A stretch of DNA of 64,000 bases from Segnochrobactrum spirostomi (GCF_009600605.1 NZ_VWNA01000001.1:2962501-3026500), one strand, 5' to 3'. Positions 7,183 to 16,800 are shown, numbered from the stretch's first letter. A program made the numbers and translations. The notes: a model not told the origin generated them from the letters alone.

Positions 7183-7214
7183 AGTTTAATCCCGTGGAGA
7201 GCCGGCGTTCAGGT

Positions 7215-10205
7215 TCACGCCATCTGCCGGCGGGCGAGCGTCGCGAAGGGGCCGGGAACCGCCATCAGCGCCTCGTATGAGCCCTGCTGCACGATGCGGC
7301 CGCCGTCGAGCACGACGATCCGGTCGGCCCCGGCGATCGTCGAGAGTCGGTGCGCGATGACGAGGCGCGTCGTCCTGAGCCGCTTCAGGGCGTCCGTGAT
7401 CTGCGATTGGGTCACGTTGTCGAGCGCGCTCGTCGCCTCGTCGAGGAACAGGATGCGCGGCCGGCGGATCAAGGCGCGGGCGATGAGGAGGCGCTGCTTC
7501 TGACCGCCGGAGAAGGTGGCGGCCCCTTCGCTGATCATCGTCTGCATGCCCATCGGCATCGCCTGGATGTCGTCGGCGAGGCGGGCCATCGCCGCCGCGC
7601 GCCAGGCGTCGTCGAGATTGTGGGGGCCGTTCGCGACGATGTTGTCGAAGATCGAGCCCGGCAGGATCTGGCCGTTCTGAAGCACGACACCGAGCTGCCG
7701 GCGGACCGCACCGGGATCGAGGGTGGCGAGGTCGCGCCCGTCGTAGGAGACCGTGCCCCGGGTCGGCTGCTCGAAGCCGAGCAGGAGGCGCAGCAGGGTC
7801 GATTTGCCGGCGCCGGACGGGCCGACGATGGCGACGAACTCGCCCGCCTCGAGGGTCAGGTTGATGCCGTCGAGCACCGGCCGGTTTGCTTGCGGATAGA
7901 AGAACGAGACGTTGTCGAGCGCGATCCGGCCGCTGAGCTCTCCCGGATCGGCTTTGCCGTTGTCGACCTCCGCCGTGGCGTCGAGGATCGGCCGGGTGCG
8001 CTCGTAGAGCGGCGCGAGGCCGTAGATCGTGACGAGGGCGCCGGCGAAGCTCGACAGGCCGGAGAAGAATTGCCCGAACGCGGCGTTGAAGGCGATGAAG
8101 CCGCCGATGCTGATCTTGGAGAGATAGAACGCGAACAGGATGAAGGCGACGGCCTGGAAGCCGAGCATCAAGCCGCTGCTGAAGAGGCTCTGCGAATAGA
8201 CGATGATGCCGCTGCGGCGCTGGATCGCCACATCGCGGGAGAAGCGTCCGGACCAGTCCCAGAAGGCGAAGCGCTCGGCGCCCGCCGTCCGCAGCTTCGC
8301 GATGCCCGCGATATATTGGAAGATGCGGGCGGCGAGCTGGCCGCGCAGCGCGAGCTGTTCGCGCTGGTAGCGGCGCTGGACCAGGGCGAAGGTCACGCTG
8401 CCGCCGAGGGTGACGAGGACGAACCCGAGGCCGACCAGGGCGAGTTGCCACTGGTAATAGACCATCATCGCGAAGCTCGCGACGGCGAACACCCCGCCGA
8501 ACAGGGAGCTCATGGTGGCGCCCGTGATCTGCGAACTCAGGGTGTTGATGCCGGCGGCGCGGCTTGCGAGGTCGCCCACCTCGTAGCCGCGGAAGAACGA
8601 CGCCGGGAGATTGAGAAGGCGGTCCCAGACGGCGGCCTGGACGACGGCGTCGACCCGTCCCTGGAGGCGGAGCTGCGACAGCGCCTGGGTCACCGAGAAG
8701 CCGAGATTGCCGATCGCGGCGCCGGCGAGCACGATCGTCACCGTTTCGAGGCCGCGATAATCGCCGTTCGGCACGATGACGTCGAAGATCGCGGCCGACA
8801 CCGCCGGGGTCAGCAGCGCGAGCACGGCGGCGGCGGCGGCGGCGAGCAGGATGGTCGCGATCGAGCCGACGTCGGAACTGACCGCGAAGCGGAGCAGCGA
8901 CCAGCCGTTGAGCGGGCCGTCCGGGAACGGGCGGTAGAACAGGTGGACATCCGGCTCGAGGGTGTCGGCGACCGCCGCATCGACCCGCTCGACCGCGCCT
9001 TTGCCGTCGACCAGCCGGTAGGCGCGGCCGCGGCGCAGAACGGCCACGGGTTCGCCGGCGCGGATGGCGACGAACGAGCCGAAATCGCCGCGCCACCAGC
9101 CCGGATAGAGCCGGGACCGCCGGGTGCGGACCCGCGCGCCGCGGGCGATCCGCTCGATCCGCGCGGCCGCGGAGGCGGGCTCGCCGGTGCTGCGGCCTCG
9201 GCGGTCGCGGACGATGTTGCGCAGCTCCGCCGCATCCCGCGCGAAGCCCTCGTGGGCCATCACCCGCAGGCACGCCTGGGCGAGCGCGTCCTCGACCGCC
9301 GCCGGATCGGGCCGGTCGAGGGTCGGGTGCAGGGTCGTCGCGAGATTGATCGCCGCCGCCTCGACCCGCCGTCGCGCCGCGACCTCGCGAACCTCGATCG
9401 AGCGGCGGTCACCGTCCGTGTCCGCGTCGCGTTGCCGTGCGAGGCGTTCGACGGCCGACGAGAGGAGGGTCGCGGCGGCGGTCGACAGCCGTCCGCGGGC
9501 GGCGAGATCGGACGAGGTCACGATCTCGATCGGGCTCGCGCCGGGGGCGCGCACCCAGACCGCGGCGGTCAGGCCGATCGGCGTCTTCGGCGGCACGACG
9601 TCCCGGTCGTAGAGACGCAGGCTCTCGGTCGAGACGAGCCAGAGGAGCCCGCGGTCGGCGCACACGGCAGCGCCCGCGGGCAGCACGCCAGAGCCGGAGC
9701 GGCGGTCGAGGGCGGTGAGATCGCGCGGGCGCAGCGGACCTTCGGCCGCCTCCAGGAGGCGCGAGACCCAGCCGTCATAGAGCGCGAACGGCGTGGCGCC
9801 CTCGTCGAGGCCCGCGTCGTCGATCCGCGCGCCCGGTAGCGGCACCGCGACGATCTCGAAGGCGGCGAGCGGGGCGTTCGCGTCGTGCCCGGCGGCTCGA
9901 TCGCCACCCCGGAGATCGCCGAAGGCCTCGCCGGCCTCGATTCGGCCGAGCGGGTGCCACGGCCCCTTGGTGATGGGGGCCTCGCCCGCGGCGGACGGCG
10001 CGAAGCGGACGGCGAACAGATCGACCGCGCCTGCCGCGATCCGCCAAAAGCCGGCGGCGGCGCCGAGACGGATCGCCCGGTGAACGCTCGGCAGCCGCGG
10101 CGCGGTCTCGAGGCTCGGCGGAAGGGTCGGGAGCGGCGGGGCGGCGGCGTTCTGGGCGAGCCCGTTCACCGCCGTCGGCTCATTCGGTGGCGATGAGTCT
10201 GGCAT
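7215..10205 (-). CDS. ABC transporter/ATPase, NHLM-type bacteriocin exporter subunit 2
   Basis: A protein of about 996 residues that fuses a long soluble N-terminal region (about residues 1-430, no peptidase motif), a six-helix exporter domain (about 440-720) and a nucleotide-binding domain. The last has Walker A GPSGAGKST (about 797), signature FSGGQKQR (about 903) and Walker B ILFLDEATSALD. This architecture matches the second ABC protein (ABC2) of NHLM-type bacteriocin export systems, which pairs with the C39-containing partner. The start used here follows a GGAG; an ATG five codons upstream is possible. It overlaps the end of the preceding exporter gene, indicating translational coupling. 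Confidence 0.85.
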   Translation of the reverse strand: MPDSSPPNEPTAVNGLAQNAAAPPLPTLPPSLETAPRLPSVHRAIRLGAAAGFWRIAAGAVDLFAVRFAPSAAGEAPITKGPWHPLGRIEAGEAFGDLRGGDRAAGHDANAPLAAFEIVAVPLPGARIDDAGLDEGATPFALYDGWVSRLLEAAEGPLRPRDLTALDRRSGSGVLPAGAAVCADRGLLWLVSTESLRLYDRDVVPPKTPIGLTAAVWVRAPGASPIEIVTSSDLAARGRLSTAAATLLSSAVERLARQRDADTDGDRRSIEVREVAARRRVEAAAINLATTLHPTLDRPDPAAVEDALAQACLRVMAHEGFARDAAELRNIVRDRRGRSTGEPASAAARIERIARGARVRTRRSRLYPGWWRGDFGSFVAIRAGEPVAVLRRGRAYRLVDGKGAVERVDAAVADTLEPDVHLFYRPFPDGPLNGWSLLRFAVSSDVGSIATILLAAAAAAVLALLTPAVSAAIFDVIVPNGDYRGLETVTIVLAGAAIGNLGFSVTQALSQLRLQGRVDAVVQAAVWDRLLNLPASFFRGYEVGDLASRAAGINTLSSQITGATMSSLFGGVFAVASFAMMVYYQWQLALVGLGFVLVTLGGSVTFALVQRRYQREQLALRGQLAARIFQYIAGIAKLRTAGAERFAFWDWSGRFSRDVAIQRRSGIIVYSQSLFSSGLMLGFQAVAFILFAFYLSKISIGGFIAFNAAFGQFFSGLSSFAGALVTIYGLAPLYERTRPILDATAEVDNGKADPGELSGRIALDNVSFFYPQANRPVLDGINLTLEAGEFVAIVGPSGAGKSTLLRLLLGFEQPTRGTVSYDGRDLATLDPGAVRRQLGVVLQNGQILPGSIFDNIVANGPHNLDDAWRAAAMARLADDIQAMPMGMQTMISEGAATFSGGQKQRLLIARALIRRPRILFLDEATSALDNVTQSQITDALKRLRTTRLVIAHRLSTIAGADRIVVLDGGRIVQQGSYEALMAVPGPFATLARRQMA

Positions 10206-12351
10206 AGGCTCCGTCCGCATGACGCAGGCTGTCGTGGGTTCCGCGCTGAACGATGCGCCCCCGCTCCAGGACGATGATTTCGTCGCAATCGCGGATGGTG
10301 GAGAGGCGGTGCGCGACGATGAGGCAGGCGCAGCCGCGCCGGCGGATGTTGGAATCGATGGCGAGCTCGGTCACGGGATCGAGCGCCGAGGTCGCCTCGT
10401 CGAGGAGGAGGAGGCTCGGCGAGCGGACCAGGGCGCGCGCGATTTCGAGGCGCTGGCGCTCGCCGCCCGAGAGATTGCGACCGGCCTCCGCCACCATCGA
10501 GCCGATCCCGGCCTCGCGTTGGCGGACGAGCTCGCGCAGGCAGGCGTCTTCGAGCGCCGCCTCGACCGCCATGTCCTCGATGGTCGGGTCCCACAGGGTC
10601 ATGTTGTTGCGGATCGAGTCCGCGAACAGGGTGATGTCCTGATCGACGGCGGCGACCGAGTTCGTCAGCACGGCGCGATCGATCGCATCGAGCGGACGGC
10701 CGTCGAGCAGGATCTCCCCCTGCCACGGCCGGTAGAGCCCGGCGGCGAGCTTGACGAGGGTCGATTTGCCCGACCCGCTCGCCCCGACGACGGCGACGCG
10801 CGCGCCGGGCGGCACCGTGAGCGAGAGCCCCTCGATGAGCGGGGCGGCGAGGCGGCTGTAGCCGAAAGTGATGTCGCGCAGTTCGAGGTGGCCCGAGAGC
10901 CGCGCTTCCGCCGGCGCCGTCGCGGGGCGCACGGGCCGCGGCGCCGACTCCGCATCCGGCGACCGGTAGCTCATGACGTCCTCGATGCGCTGCAAGTCGG
11001 CGCGGGCGGTCTGGAGCACGGCGCCGAGGCCGACGAGGCGGGCGATCGGACCGTTGAAGCTTGCGGCGAGTGCCTGGAAGGCGACGAGATCGCCGATCGA
11101 CAGCCGCCCCTCCATCACCTGGGTCGCGCCATAGCCGAGCACCGCGAGGTTGCCGATCGAGGTGAGGAAGCCCGGCATGACCCCGAGCAGCCGGGTGTCG
11201 CGCCCGATTTCCTGAGACAGCGACACGAAGCGGCTCTGGTAGCCGGCCCAGCGGCTGAAGAGATCGCCTTCGGCGCCCTCGGCCTTGATGGTTTCGATGG
11301 CGGCGAGGCCGCTCATGGCGACGGAGCTCTGCCGGGCGGAGCTCTGGGCGAGGAGCTGGGTCGCGTTGTCGAGGCGCAGCCAGACGAACCGCATCAGGCT
11401 CAAGTTGACGACGGCAAAGCCGATCGCGAGGCCGGCGAGGGGGGCGCTGTAGGCGATCATGATCGCGCCGTAGAGCACCAGCGTGACGATGCCGACGAGG
11501 TTGATGGCGAGATCGGAGGACAACGTGCGGGCGAGCCGCGCGTTCGATTGGAGCCGGCTCGCGAGGTCGCCGGCGAAGCGCTGCGTGAAATATTCGACCG
11601 GCAGCGACAACAGGTGCCACAGCATGCGCCCGGTCATGACGACCGCGAGCTTGATCTGCAGGCGCATCAGGAAATGCTGTTGCAGCCAGGTCAGAACGAG
11701 GCTCATCGCCCCGGCGGCGACGAAGCTGACGACGAGGGGCCGCACCCACCCGTCCTGTCCGTCGACCAGGAACTTGTCGATGTAGATCTTGCTGATCGCG
11801 GGGATGACGATGCCGGGCAGGACGAGCAGCAGAGTCGCGAGCGTGATGAAGGCGAAGGCTGCGCGCGAGCCTTGCAGCCGGCGGCGCAGGCCCGCCACCA
11901 GCGACGGCCGCCGCCCGCCCTTCGCGAAATTCGGGCCCGGCGCGAAGCTGAGCGCGACGCCGGTGAAGCTGTCGGAGAGTTCGGCGAGCGTCACGGTGCG
12001 TCGCCCGAGCGCCGGATCGTTGAGGTAGGCGATATCCTTGCCGATCCCTTCGAGCACCACGAAGTGGTTGAATTCCCAGTAGAGCACCAGCGGCATCGAC
12101 AGCCCGGCGAGGCCGTCGATGTCGACCTTCAGGCCTTGCGCCTCGAGGCCGTAGCCGCGCGCCGCCTTGACGACGTTGAGGGCGTTCGAGCCGTCGCGGG
12201 AGACGCCGCAGGCGATGCGCAGTTCTTCGAGCGGGATCCAGCGGCCGAAGTGCGCGAGCACCATGGCGAGGCAGGCGGCGCCGCACTCGACCGCCTCCAT
12301 CTGCAGGATCGTCGGCGTCCGCGCGCGTGCCGCGCGCCGGGTGGCCGTCAC
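10180..12351 (-). CDS. C39 peptidase / ABC exporter, NHLM-type subunit 1
   Basis: A 723-residue peptidase-containing ABC transporter. The N-terminal C39 domain shows Gln17 and the catalytic Cys23 in QMEAVECGAACLAM, His in EFNHFVVLEG and Asp in YLNDPA. It should remove double-glycine leaders while the peptide is exported. A six-helix domain follows, then the ATPase with Walker A GASGSGKST (about 524), LSGGERQR (about 627) and LLLLDEATSALD. The GTG start overlaps the TGA of the HlyD-like gene by GTGA. This is the enzyme expected to process the seven peptides encoded at 2295-6754. Confidence 0.9.
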   Translation of the reverse strand: MTATRRAARARTPTILQMEAVECGAACLAMVLAHFGRWIPLEELRIACGVSRDGSNALNVVKAARGYGLEAQGLKVDIDGLAGLSMPLVLYWEFNHFVVLEGIGKDIAYLNDPALGRRTVTLAELSDSFTGVALSFAPGPNFAKGGRRPSLVAGLRRRLQGSRAAFAFITLATLLLVLPGIVIPAISKIYIDKFLVDGQDGWVRPLVVSFVAAGAMSLVLTWLQQHFLMRLQIKLAVVMTGRMLWHLLSLPVEYFTQRFAGDLASRLQSNARLARTLSSDLAINLVGIVTLVLYGAIMIAYSAPLAGLAIGFAVVNLSLMRFVWLRLDNATQLLAQSSARQSSVAMSGLAAIETIKAEGAEGDLFSRWAGYQSRFVSLSQEIGRDTRLLGVMPGFLTSIGNLAVLGYGATQVMEGRLSIGDLVAFQALAASFNGPIARLVGLGAVLQTARADLQRIEDVMSYRSPDAESAPRPVRPATAPAEARLSGHLELRDITFGYSRLAAPLIEGLSLTVPPGARVAVVGASGSGKSTLVKLAAGLYRPWQGEILLDGRPLDAIDRAVLTNSVAAVDQDITLFADSIRNNMTLWDPTIEDMAVEAALEDACLRELVRQREAGIGSMVAEAGRNLSGGERQRLEIARALVRSPSLLLLDEATSALDPVTELAIDSNIRRRGCACLIVAHRLSTIRDCDEIIVLERGRIVQRGTHDSLRHADGAYARLIATE

Positions 12352-13670
12352 GGCTCGATTCCCAAGAGACGGCGGATCGCCGGCACGATGAGCACCGCCG
12401 GAGCGTCCTCGCGGATCGACACCTTGGCGCTCGCGAGCGTGCCCGTCTCGATCGCCTGATCCGGGCCGCGGCCGGAGGTCCAGGCGAAGCCGGACGGCGT
12501 CGACGGGTCCCGTTCGAGGGCGACGCCGAAGGCGATCGGCGGGGCGTTGCCGGCGAGGGTTTGAGCAAGCGTGGCGTTGCCGAGCTGCTGGGTGACCGCC
12601 TGCATGCTGAGCGGCGCCGGGCTGACCCAGACGATCTTGCCGCGGATGGTGCCGTAGCGCGACGGCGAGGCGGTCGAGGGCGCCACGTTGACGCTCATGC
12701 CGACCCGGACGTCCTTGCCGAGGCGGGGTTCGGCGAAGAACACGCCACGCAGGATCGGCTGCGCCTTCTGGATCGCGACGATTGGCGAACCGGGTTGCAC
12801 CGCGGTGTCGATCTCGCCCTCGCGCTCGACCACGACGCCGTCCATGTCGGCGACGATGCGGCCTTCCTGGTGCAACTGCGACTGGGCGTTGGCGAGCTGC
12901 TCCTGGGCCTGGAGGATGCGGTCGTCGAGGTTCGAGAGGGCGGTCTGGCGCTGGTTCTGGATGTCGAGGGAGCGCGCCTGAAGCTGCTGCAACTGGTTGC
13001 GCGCACTGTCCTGGGACGACGACGCGCTGATGAGGTCGTCGCGGGCGCTCTCGACCTGGACGGAGGTGGCGAGCCCCTTGGCTTCGAGCGCCATCAGCGA
13101 GGTGAGAATCTGCTGGCGGGCGGTGATCTGCTCGCCGGCCCACTTGATCTGATCCTGCAGCGTCGCCCGCTGCGCGGCGAAATCCTGGTTCTGCGCGGCG
13201 ATGAAATTGTCCCAGAAGGCGCTTTGGTTGGTGCGCTCCTGCTGCAGGGATTGCAGGGTGCGCTGGGCGTTGTCGCGCATCTCGACGTCGCTCAGGATCT
13301 CCACCTTGGCGAGGAGTTCGCCCTTCTTGACGCTGTCGCCCGGCCGCACCAGGACCGCGCGCAGAATGCCGGCAGCGGGGGCGACAATATCGTGCTGCTC
13401 GCCGAAAGCGGGGTCGAGAATGCCCTGCGCCTCGACCGAGGTCGCGATGCGCCCCGCGAGGCTCCAATAGAGGGCGAAGCCGAGCACCACGATGATCGAG
13501 AGGAGGAGGATCCACCCGGCCGGGCCGACGACGTGCATCAGCCGGTCGACCTGCTCGGGGGTGCGCAGCTTGTCGAGGGCCTGCTGGCGATAGGCGATCT
13601 CGCTCGCGTGTGCCGTGCCGCCGCTCGGAGCGGCCGGCGTCGGCGCGTTCGCCGCCGGAACGTCGCTCAT
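12348..13670 (-). CDS. HlyD-family periplasmic adaptor, NHLM-type secretion protein
   Basis: A 440-residue membrane-fusion protein. It has one transmembrane helix near residues 45-70 (AGWILLLSIIVVLGFALYW), a barrel/lipoyl segment, a long coiled coil rich in Gln and Leu (about 130-270) and a C-terminal lipoyl/barrel region. It would link the two ABC proteins to an outer-membrane channel, which is not encoded nearby. The start chosen precedes the cytoplasmic segment APTPAAPSGG. It is the first gene of the exporter operon, followed without gaps by the two ABC genes. The 227 bases upstream show no confident promoter. Confidence 0.88.
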   Translation of the reverse strand: MSDVPAANAPTPAAPSGGTAHASEIAYRQQALDKLRTPEQVDRLMHVVGPAGWILLLSIIVVLGFALYWSLAGRIATSVEAQGILDPAFGEQHDIVAPAAGILRAVLVRPGDSVKKGELLAKVEILSDVEMRDNAQRTLQSLQQERTNQSAFWDNFIAAQNQDFAAQRATLQDQIKWAGEQITARQQILTSLMALEAKGLATSVQVESARDDLISASSSQDSARNQLQQLQARSLDIQNQRQTALSNLDDRILQAQEQLANAQSQLHQEGRIVADMDGVVVEREGEIDTAVQPGSPIVAIQKAQPILRGVFFAEPRLGKDVRVGMSVNVAPSTASPSRYGTIRGKIVWVSPAPLSMQAVTQQLGNATLAQTLAGNAPPIAFGVALERDPSTPSGFAWTSGRGPDQAIETGTLASAKVSIREDAPAVLIVPAIRRLLGIEP

Positions 13671-13897
13671 GCCGACCTCGCCGGGGTCGGCACGGCACAG
13701 CCACGCGGATCGGCGACCGACAGCGGGACGACGACGCAACACCGCGTCGCTGGAAAAGACGCCACGGATATGCCCCCAAAGCCAGCCGGACGATCGACGG
13801 AACGGATAATCCCGGCGATCTAACGCGTTCGCCCGTCGGCCCGCAATCGGGTTTTTCCGCAGCGCACCGTCAAGGCTCGCGGGCGCGGGGTTTGTGC

Positions 13898-14659
13898 TCA
13901 GCGTGCGTCGGCGGCGAAGGCGTCGATCGCCGCCGCGAAACCCGTGCGGATCACGTCGATGTCGTTGGCGACGACGGTCAGGGCATAGCCCTCGGTCCGG
14001 CGGGCGCGGGCGGCGGCTGCGGTGAGGGTGAAGATCCCGCACGGCAGGTTGGCCGCCCGGCAGGCCGCGAGCACCGCGGCGCAGCCGGCCTCCCGCCGCG
14101 CCTCGGGATCGTCCGTCCCGGCATAGGAGAGGCCGAGATCGCCGGTGCCGATCAGGATGAAATCGAGGCCCGGCACCGCTGCGATCGCCGTCGCGTTCTC
14201 GACCCCGCGCGCCGTTTCGATCATCACGCCGACCGCGATGCCGTGCGCCGCTGCGAGATAGGTTCCGAACCCGCCGCCGAGCGGACGCACGCCGCCGCCG
14301 GAGCGCCGCCCCTGGGGCGGGAAGCGGGACGACGCGACGGCCGCCGCCGCCTCTTCTGCCGTCTCGACGAGGGGCACAAGCACGCCGTCCGCGCCGCTGT
14401 CGAGCGCGCGGCCGATCGCGAGCGGGGTGTTCTCCTCGACCCGGATCAGCGTCGGCGCACGGGTGAGCCCGACCGCCGCCTCGAGGCCGAGCCGGTCCCA
14501 AAGGCCGTGCTGGAGGTCGATGACGATCGCCTGCGCGCCCGTTCCGCCGGCGATCTCGGCGATCGCGGCCGAGCCGATCGCGAGCCAGACGAGGCCGAAC
14601 GGCTCGCCGCCGGCGAGGCGGTCACGCAAAGCGCGGTCGGTGGGGAGCATGGGGATCAT
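13898..14659 (-). CDS. HpcH/HpaI-type aldolase
   Basis: A 253-residue class II aldolase of the HpcH/HpaI (2-keto-3-deoxy acid) family. It shows the metal- and substrate-binding segments VIDLQHG, GADGVLVPLVET, MIETARGVEN and LDFILIGTGDLG. These enzymes cleave 2-oxo-3-deoxy or 4-hydroxy-2-oxo acids to pyruvate plus an aldehyde. The real substrate cannot be read from sequence. It follows the LLM monooxygenase gene on the same strand (66-base gap) and is likely the last gene of the GntR-led operon. Confidence 0.85.
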   Translation of the reverse strand: MIPMLPTDRALRDRLAGGEPFGLVWLAIGSAAIAEIAGGTGAQAIVIDLQHGLWDRLGLEAAVGLTRAPTLIRVEENTPLAIGRALDSGADGVLVPLVETAEEAAAAVASSRFPPQGRRSGGGVRPLGGGFGTYLAAAHGIAVGVMIETARGVENATAIAAVPGLDFILIGTGDLGLSYAGTDDPEARREAGCAAVLAACRAANLPCGIFTLTAAAARARRTEGYALTVVANDIDVIRTGFAAAIDAFAADAR

Positions 14660-14725
14660 CCTGGTGGTCGGGACGCGCCGGCGCGCGGGCCGGCGGCGGA
14701 AATGGGAGGGATCGGTGAACGCCCG

Positions 14726-15817
14726 TCACGGCGCACGCAGGCCGGCATCGCGCAGGAGCGGCAGCACGCGTTCGCAGAAGAAGGGCAGTTCGTCGCGATA
14801 ATTGACGAAGGAGAGCGCCGCGCCGGCATAGCCCTCTTGGGCGATGCGCACGAGATCGGCGGCGATGCGCTCCGGCGAGCCGACGAGGGGAAAGGTGCCC
14901 GCGCCGCCGGCGAAGCGCTGGCGATAGAGCCGGAACGCCTCGGAATCGTGGGATTGGGCGAACGCCTGCTTCTTCGCCATGTGGGCGTCGACCGCGTCGT
15001 GATCGGCCTCGTCGACGGCATAGCGGCGGTAATAATCCTGCGCCTCGGCATCGCCCTCGCGGCAGACGACGTGGCAGACCGTATAGACCCCGACCGTGCG
15101 GCCGGCGGCGTCGGCGCGGCGCGTGATGTCCTCAATGTGGCCCCTGCCGTCGGCGATGTCCGAGAAGGTCGTGAACAGAAAATCGCAATGGCGGGCGGCG
15201 AAATCGCGCCCGGGCGGGCCGAAGGCCGCGTTCATCGTCACCGGGCGCGGCGTCTGCAGGCTCGCCGGGCGGGAGACGACGCCCTTGAGGTCGTAATAAT
15301 CCCCGGCGAAATCGAACGGCGCGTCGGACGCATAGGCGCGTTCGATGATGGTCAGCCATTCGGCGGCTTGATCGTAGCCGCGCGCGACCGGCGTCTCGCC
15401 GAACATCGCGAACTCGTCCGGGTTCCAGCCGCAGACGATGTTGAGGCCGGCCCGCCCGCCGGAGATGTGATCGACGGTCGCGAGCGCCTTGGCGGCGAAG
15501 ACCGGGTGCACCAGGGGCACGTGGACCGTCATGAACAGGGCGACGTCGCGGGTCGCCTGGGCGAGGGCGGCGGCCCAGGTGAAGGTCTCGAACGACCATT
15601 CCCGAACCCGCGTCTTGCCGCCGAAGCCGCGCCAGCGCGCGATCGGCAGCACGAAATCGAGGCCTGCGTCGTCGGCGATGCGCGCCGCGGCGAGATTGTC
15701 CTCCCACGAGGCGCGCCAACGCTCCGGCACCGTGGTCATGGCGAGGCCGCCGTCGGCATTGAGCGAGAAGACGCCGAGCTTGAAGCGGTTCGGACCGGCG
15801 AGGGGATGGGGTCTCAT
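14726..15817 (-). CDS. LLM-class flavin-dependent monooxygenase (RutA/SsuD-like)
   Basis: A 363-residue bacterial luciferase-like protein. The segments RWRGFGGKT, VHPVFAAKALATVDHISGG and NIVCGWNPDEF are typical of the RutA/SsuD branch of FMNH2-dependent monooxygenases. Such enzymes open pyrimidine rings, desulfonate alkanes or oxidise similar small molecules with a partner reductase, which is not seen here. The ATG overlaps the stop of the GntR gene (ATGA), so the two are translationally coupled. The exact substrate is unknown. Confidence 0.85.
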   Translation of the reverse strand: MRPHPLAGPNRFKLGVFSLNADGGLAMTTVPERWRASWEDNLAAARIADDAGLDFVLPIARWRGFGGKTRVREWSFETFTWAAALAQATRDVALFMTVHVPLVHPVFAAKALATVDHISGGRAGLNIVCGWNPDEFAMFGETPVARGYDQAAEWLTIIERAYASDAPFDFAGDYYDLKGVVSRPASLQTPRPVTMNAAFGPPGRDFAARHCDFLFTTFSDIADGRGHIEDITRRADAAGRTVGVYTVCHVVCREGDAEAQDYYRRYAVDEADHDAVDAHMAKKQAFAQSHDSEAFRLYRQRFAGGAGTFPLVGSPERIAADLVRIAQEGYAGAALSFVNYRDELPFFCERVLPLLRDAGLRAP

Positions 15818-16533
15818 CGCGCCCCTCCCGCAGCTGCGGCCGGACCGGGGACGGTCGTGCCGGCTTCATCGCCCGAGAGGGCCGTGAAGCTCAGCTCGGC
15901 GGCGTCGATGAAGCGCGCCATGCGGTCCGCGGCGAGCACGGAATCGCGCTTGCGGAACGCATCGAGCAAGCCTTGCAGGCCCTCGACCACGATCGGCTGG
16001 GTCTCGGGATCGCGCAGGGTGGCGAGGCGCACGGCCTGGACCTGATCGGAGAACCGGGCGATCGCCGCGGCGAGCCGCTGGTTGGCGATCGCGCCGAGCC
16101 AGCCGGCGCGGAAGGCGACGTTCGCCCGGTGGAGCGCTTCCGCATCGCCGGCGCCCGCGGCCTCGGCGGCGAGGGCGGCCGCGACCGCCAGGCCCTCGAG
16201 CCCCTCGGCGGTCAGATCGCGGGCGGCGTGGGCGGCGGCGCGCGGCTCCAACAGGCGACGCACCTCGAAGATGTCGGCCATGTCGGCCCGTGTCAGCCGC
16301 GGCAGCATGAAGCCGCGGGTGGTGGCGACGAGATAGCCCTCGTGGGCGAGCTGGAGCAGCGCCTCGCGCACCGGCATCCGCGACACGCCGAGCGCGACGG
16401 CGATGTCGACGTCGACGAGGCGCTCGTCGAGGCCGACGGCGCCCGCGTGGATGCGGTCGCGCAGGGCCTGATGGACCTTCGCCCGGAGGCTGTCGGGCCG
16501 GCCGACGCGCGGGACCGAACGCGGTTCGCTCAT
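15814..16533 (-). CDS. GntR-family transcriptional regulator (FCD type)
   Basis: A 239-residue regulator with an N-terminal winged helix (residues about 15-80; RAKVHQALRDRIHAG and VSRMPVREALLQLAHEGYL) and an all-helical FCD ligand domain (about 90-215). The ATG chosen gives the usual family length; the frame remains open upstream without a good start. A perfect 14-bp palindrome at 16549-16562 lies 16 bases upstream of the start and is the obvious operator. It likely controls its own operon (monooxygenase, aldolase) and perhaps the divergent aminotransferase. Confidence 0.88.
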   Translation of the reverse strand: MSEPRSVPRVGRPDSLRAKVHQALRDRIHAGAVGLDERLVDVDIAVALGVSRMPVREALLQLAHEGYLVATTRGFMLPRLTRADMADIFEVRRLLEPRAAAHAARDLTAEGLEGLAVAAALAAEAAGAGDAEALHRANVAFRAGWLGAIANQRLAAAIARFSDQVQAVRLATLRDPETQPIVVEGLQGLLDAFRKRDSVLAADRMARFIDAAELSFTALSGDEAGTTVPGPAAAAGGAR

Positions 16534-16548
16534 GCGGGCTTCGCTCCA

Positions 16549-16562
16549 AACAATATATTGTT
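16549..16562. promoter_or_regulatory. GntR operator candidate
   Basis: AACAATATATTGTT is a perfect 14-bp palindrome and very AT-rich compared with its surroundings. It lies between the GntR gene (-) and the aminotransferase gene (+), close to the former. Perfect AT-rich palindromes immediately upstream are usual autoregulatory sites of FCD-type GntR proteins. Confidence 0.6.
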
Positions 16563-16680
16563 CTGCCGCCGTATCGGGCCGAGACACGGGCGCCCCTCGG
16601 CGGCGGTCTGCGGACGCCGATCGGGATTTCGGCCGGCATCTGGCACTTTCGGTGCGATTTAACGCGCATTCGTCGCCGGC

Positions 16681-16716
16681 TTTCAAGCTGGCGGGACAGA
16701 AATTTTAAGCTTGAAA
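16681..16716. promoter_or_regulatory. Inverted repeat in divergent intergenic region
   Basis: TTTCAAGC (16681-16688) and GCTTGAAA (16709-16716) form 8-bp arms separated by 20 bases, 85 bases before the aminotransferase ATG. It could be a second regulator site or lie in the promoter of that gene. No regulator is assigned. Confidence 0.35.
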
Positions 16717-16800
16717 TGGATACAGTTCTGACGGAGCATCGCGATCGACCTGCCGGGCGGCCCCAGGCCCGGCGGCGCCGAACCGAGGCCTGAACGTCCG

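Noticed and set aside
2188-7214. CRISPR array or phage remnant as source of the repeats
   Set aside because: Repeats are promoter/leader duplications of unequal length tied to small genes, with no regular spacer pattern.
7350-9839. Long plus-strand open frame antisense to the ABC exporter
   Set aside because: Charged low-complexity translation typical of high-GC antisense frames; the minus-strand gene has full ABC motifs.
10219-12459. Plus-strand open frame of 746 codons antisense to the C39 exporter
   Set aside because: No domain or motif, Glu/Asp/Arg-biased; shadow of the exporter gene.
13610-16045. Plus-strand open frame of 811 codons
   Set aside because: Spans three well-supported minus-strand genes and has no recognisable features.
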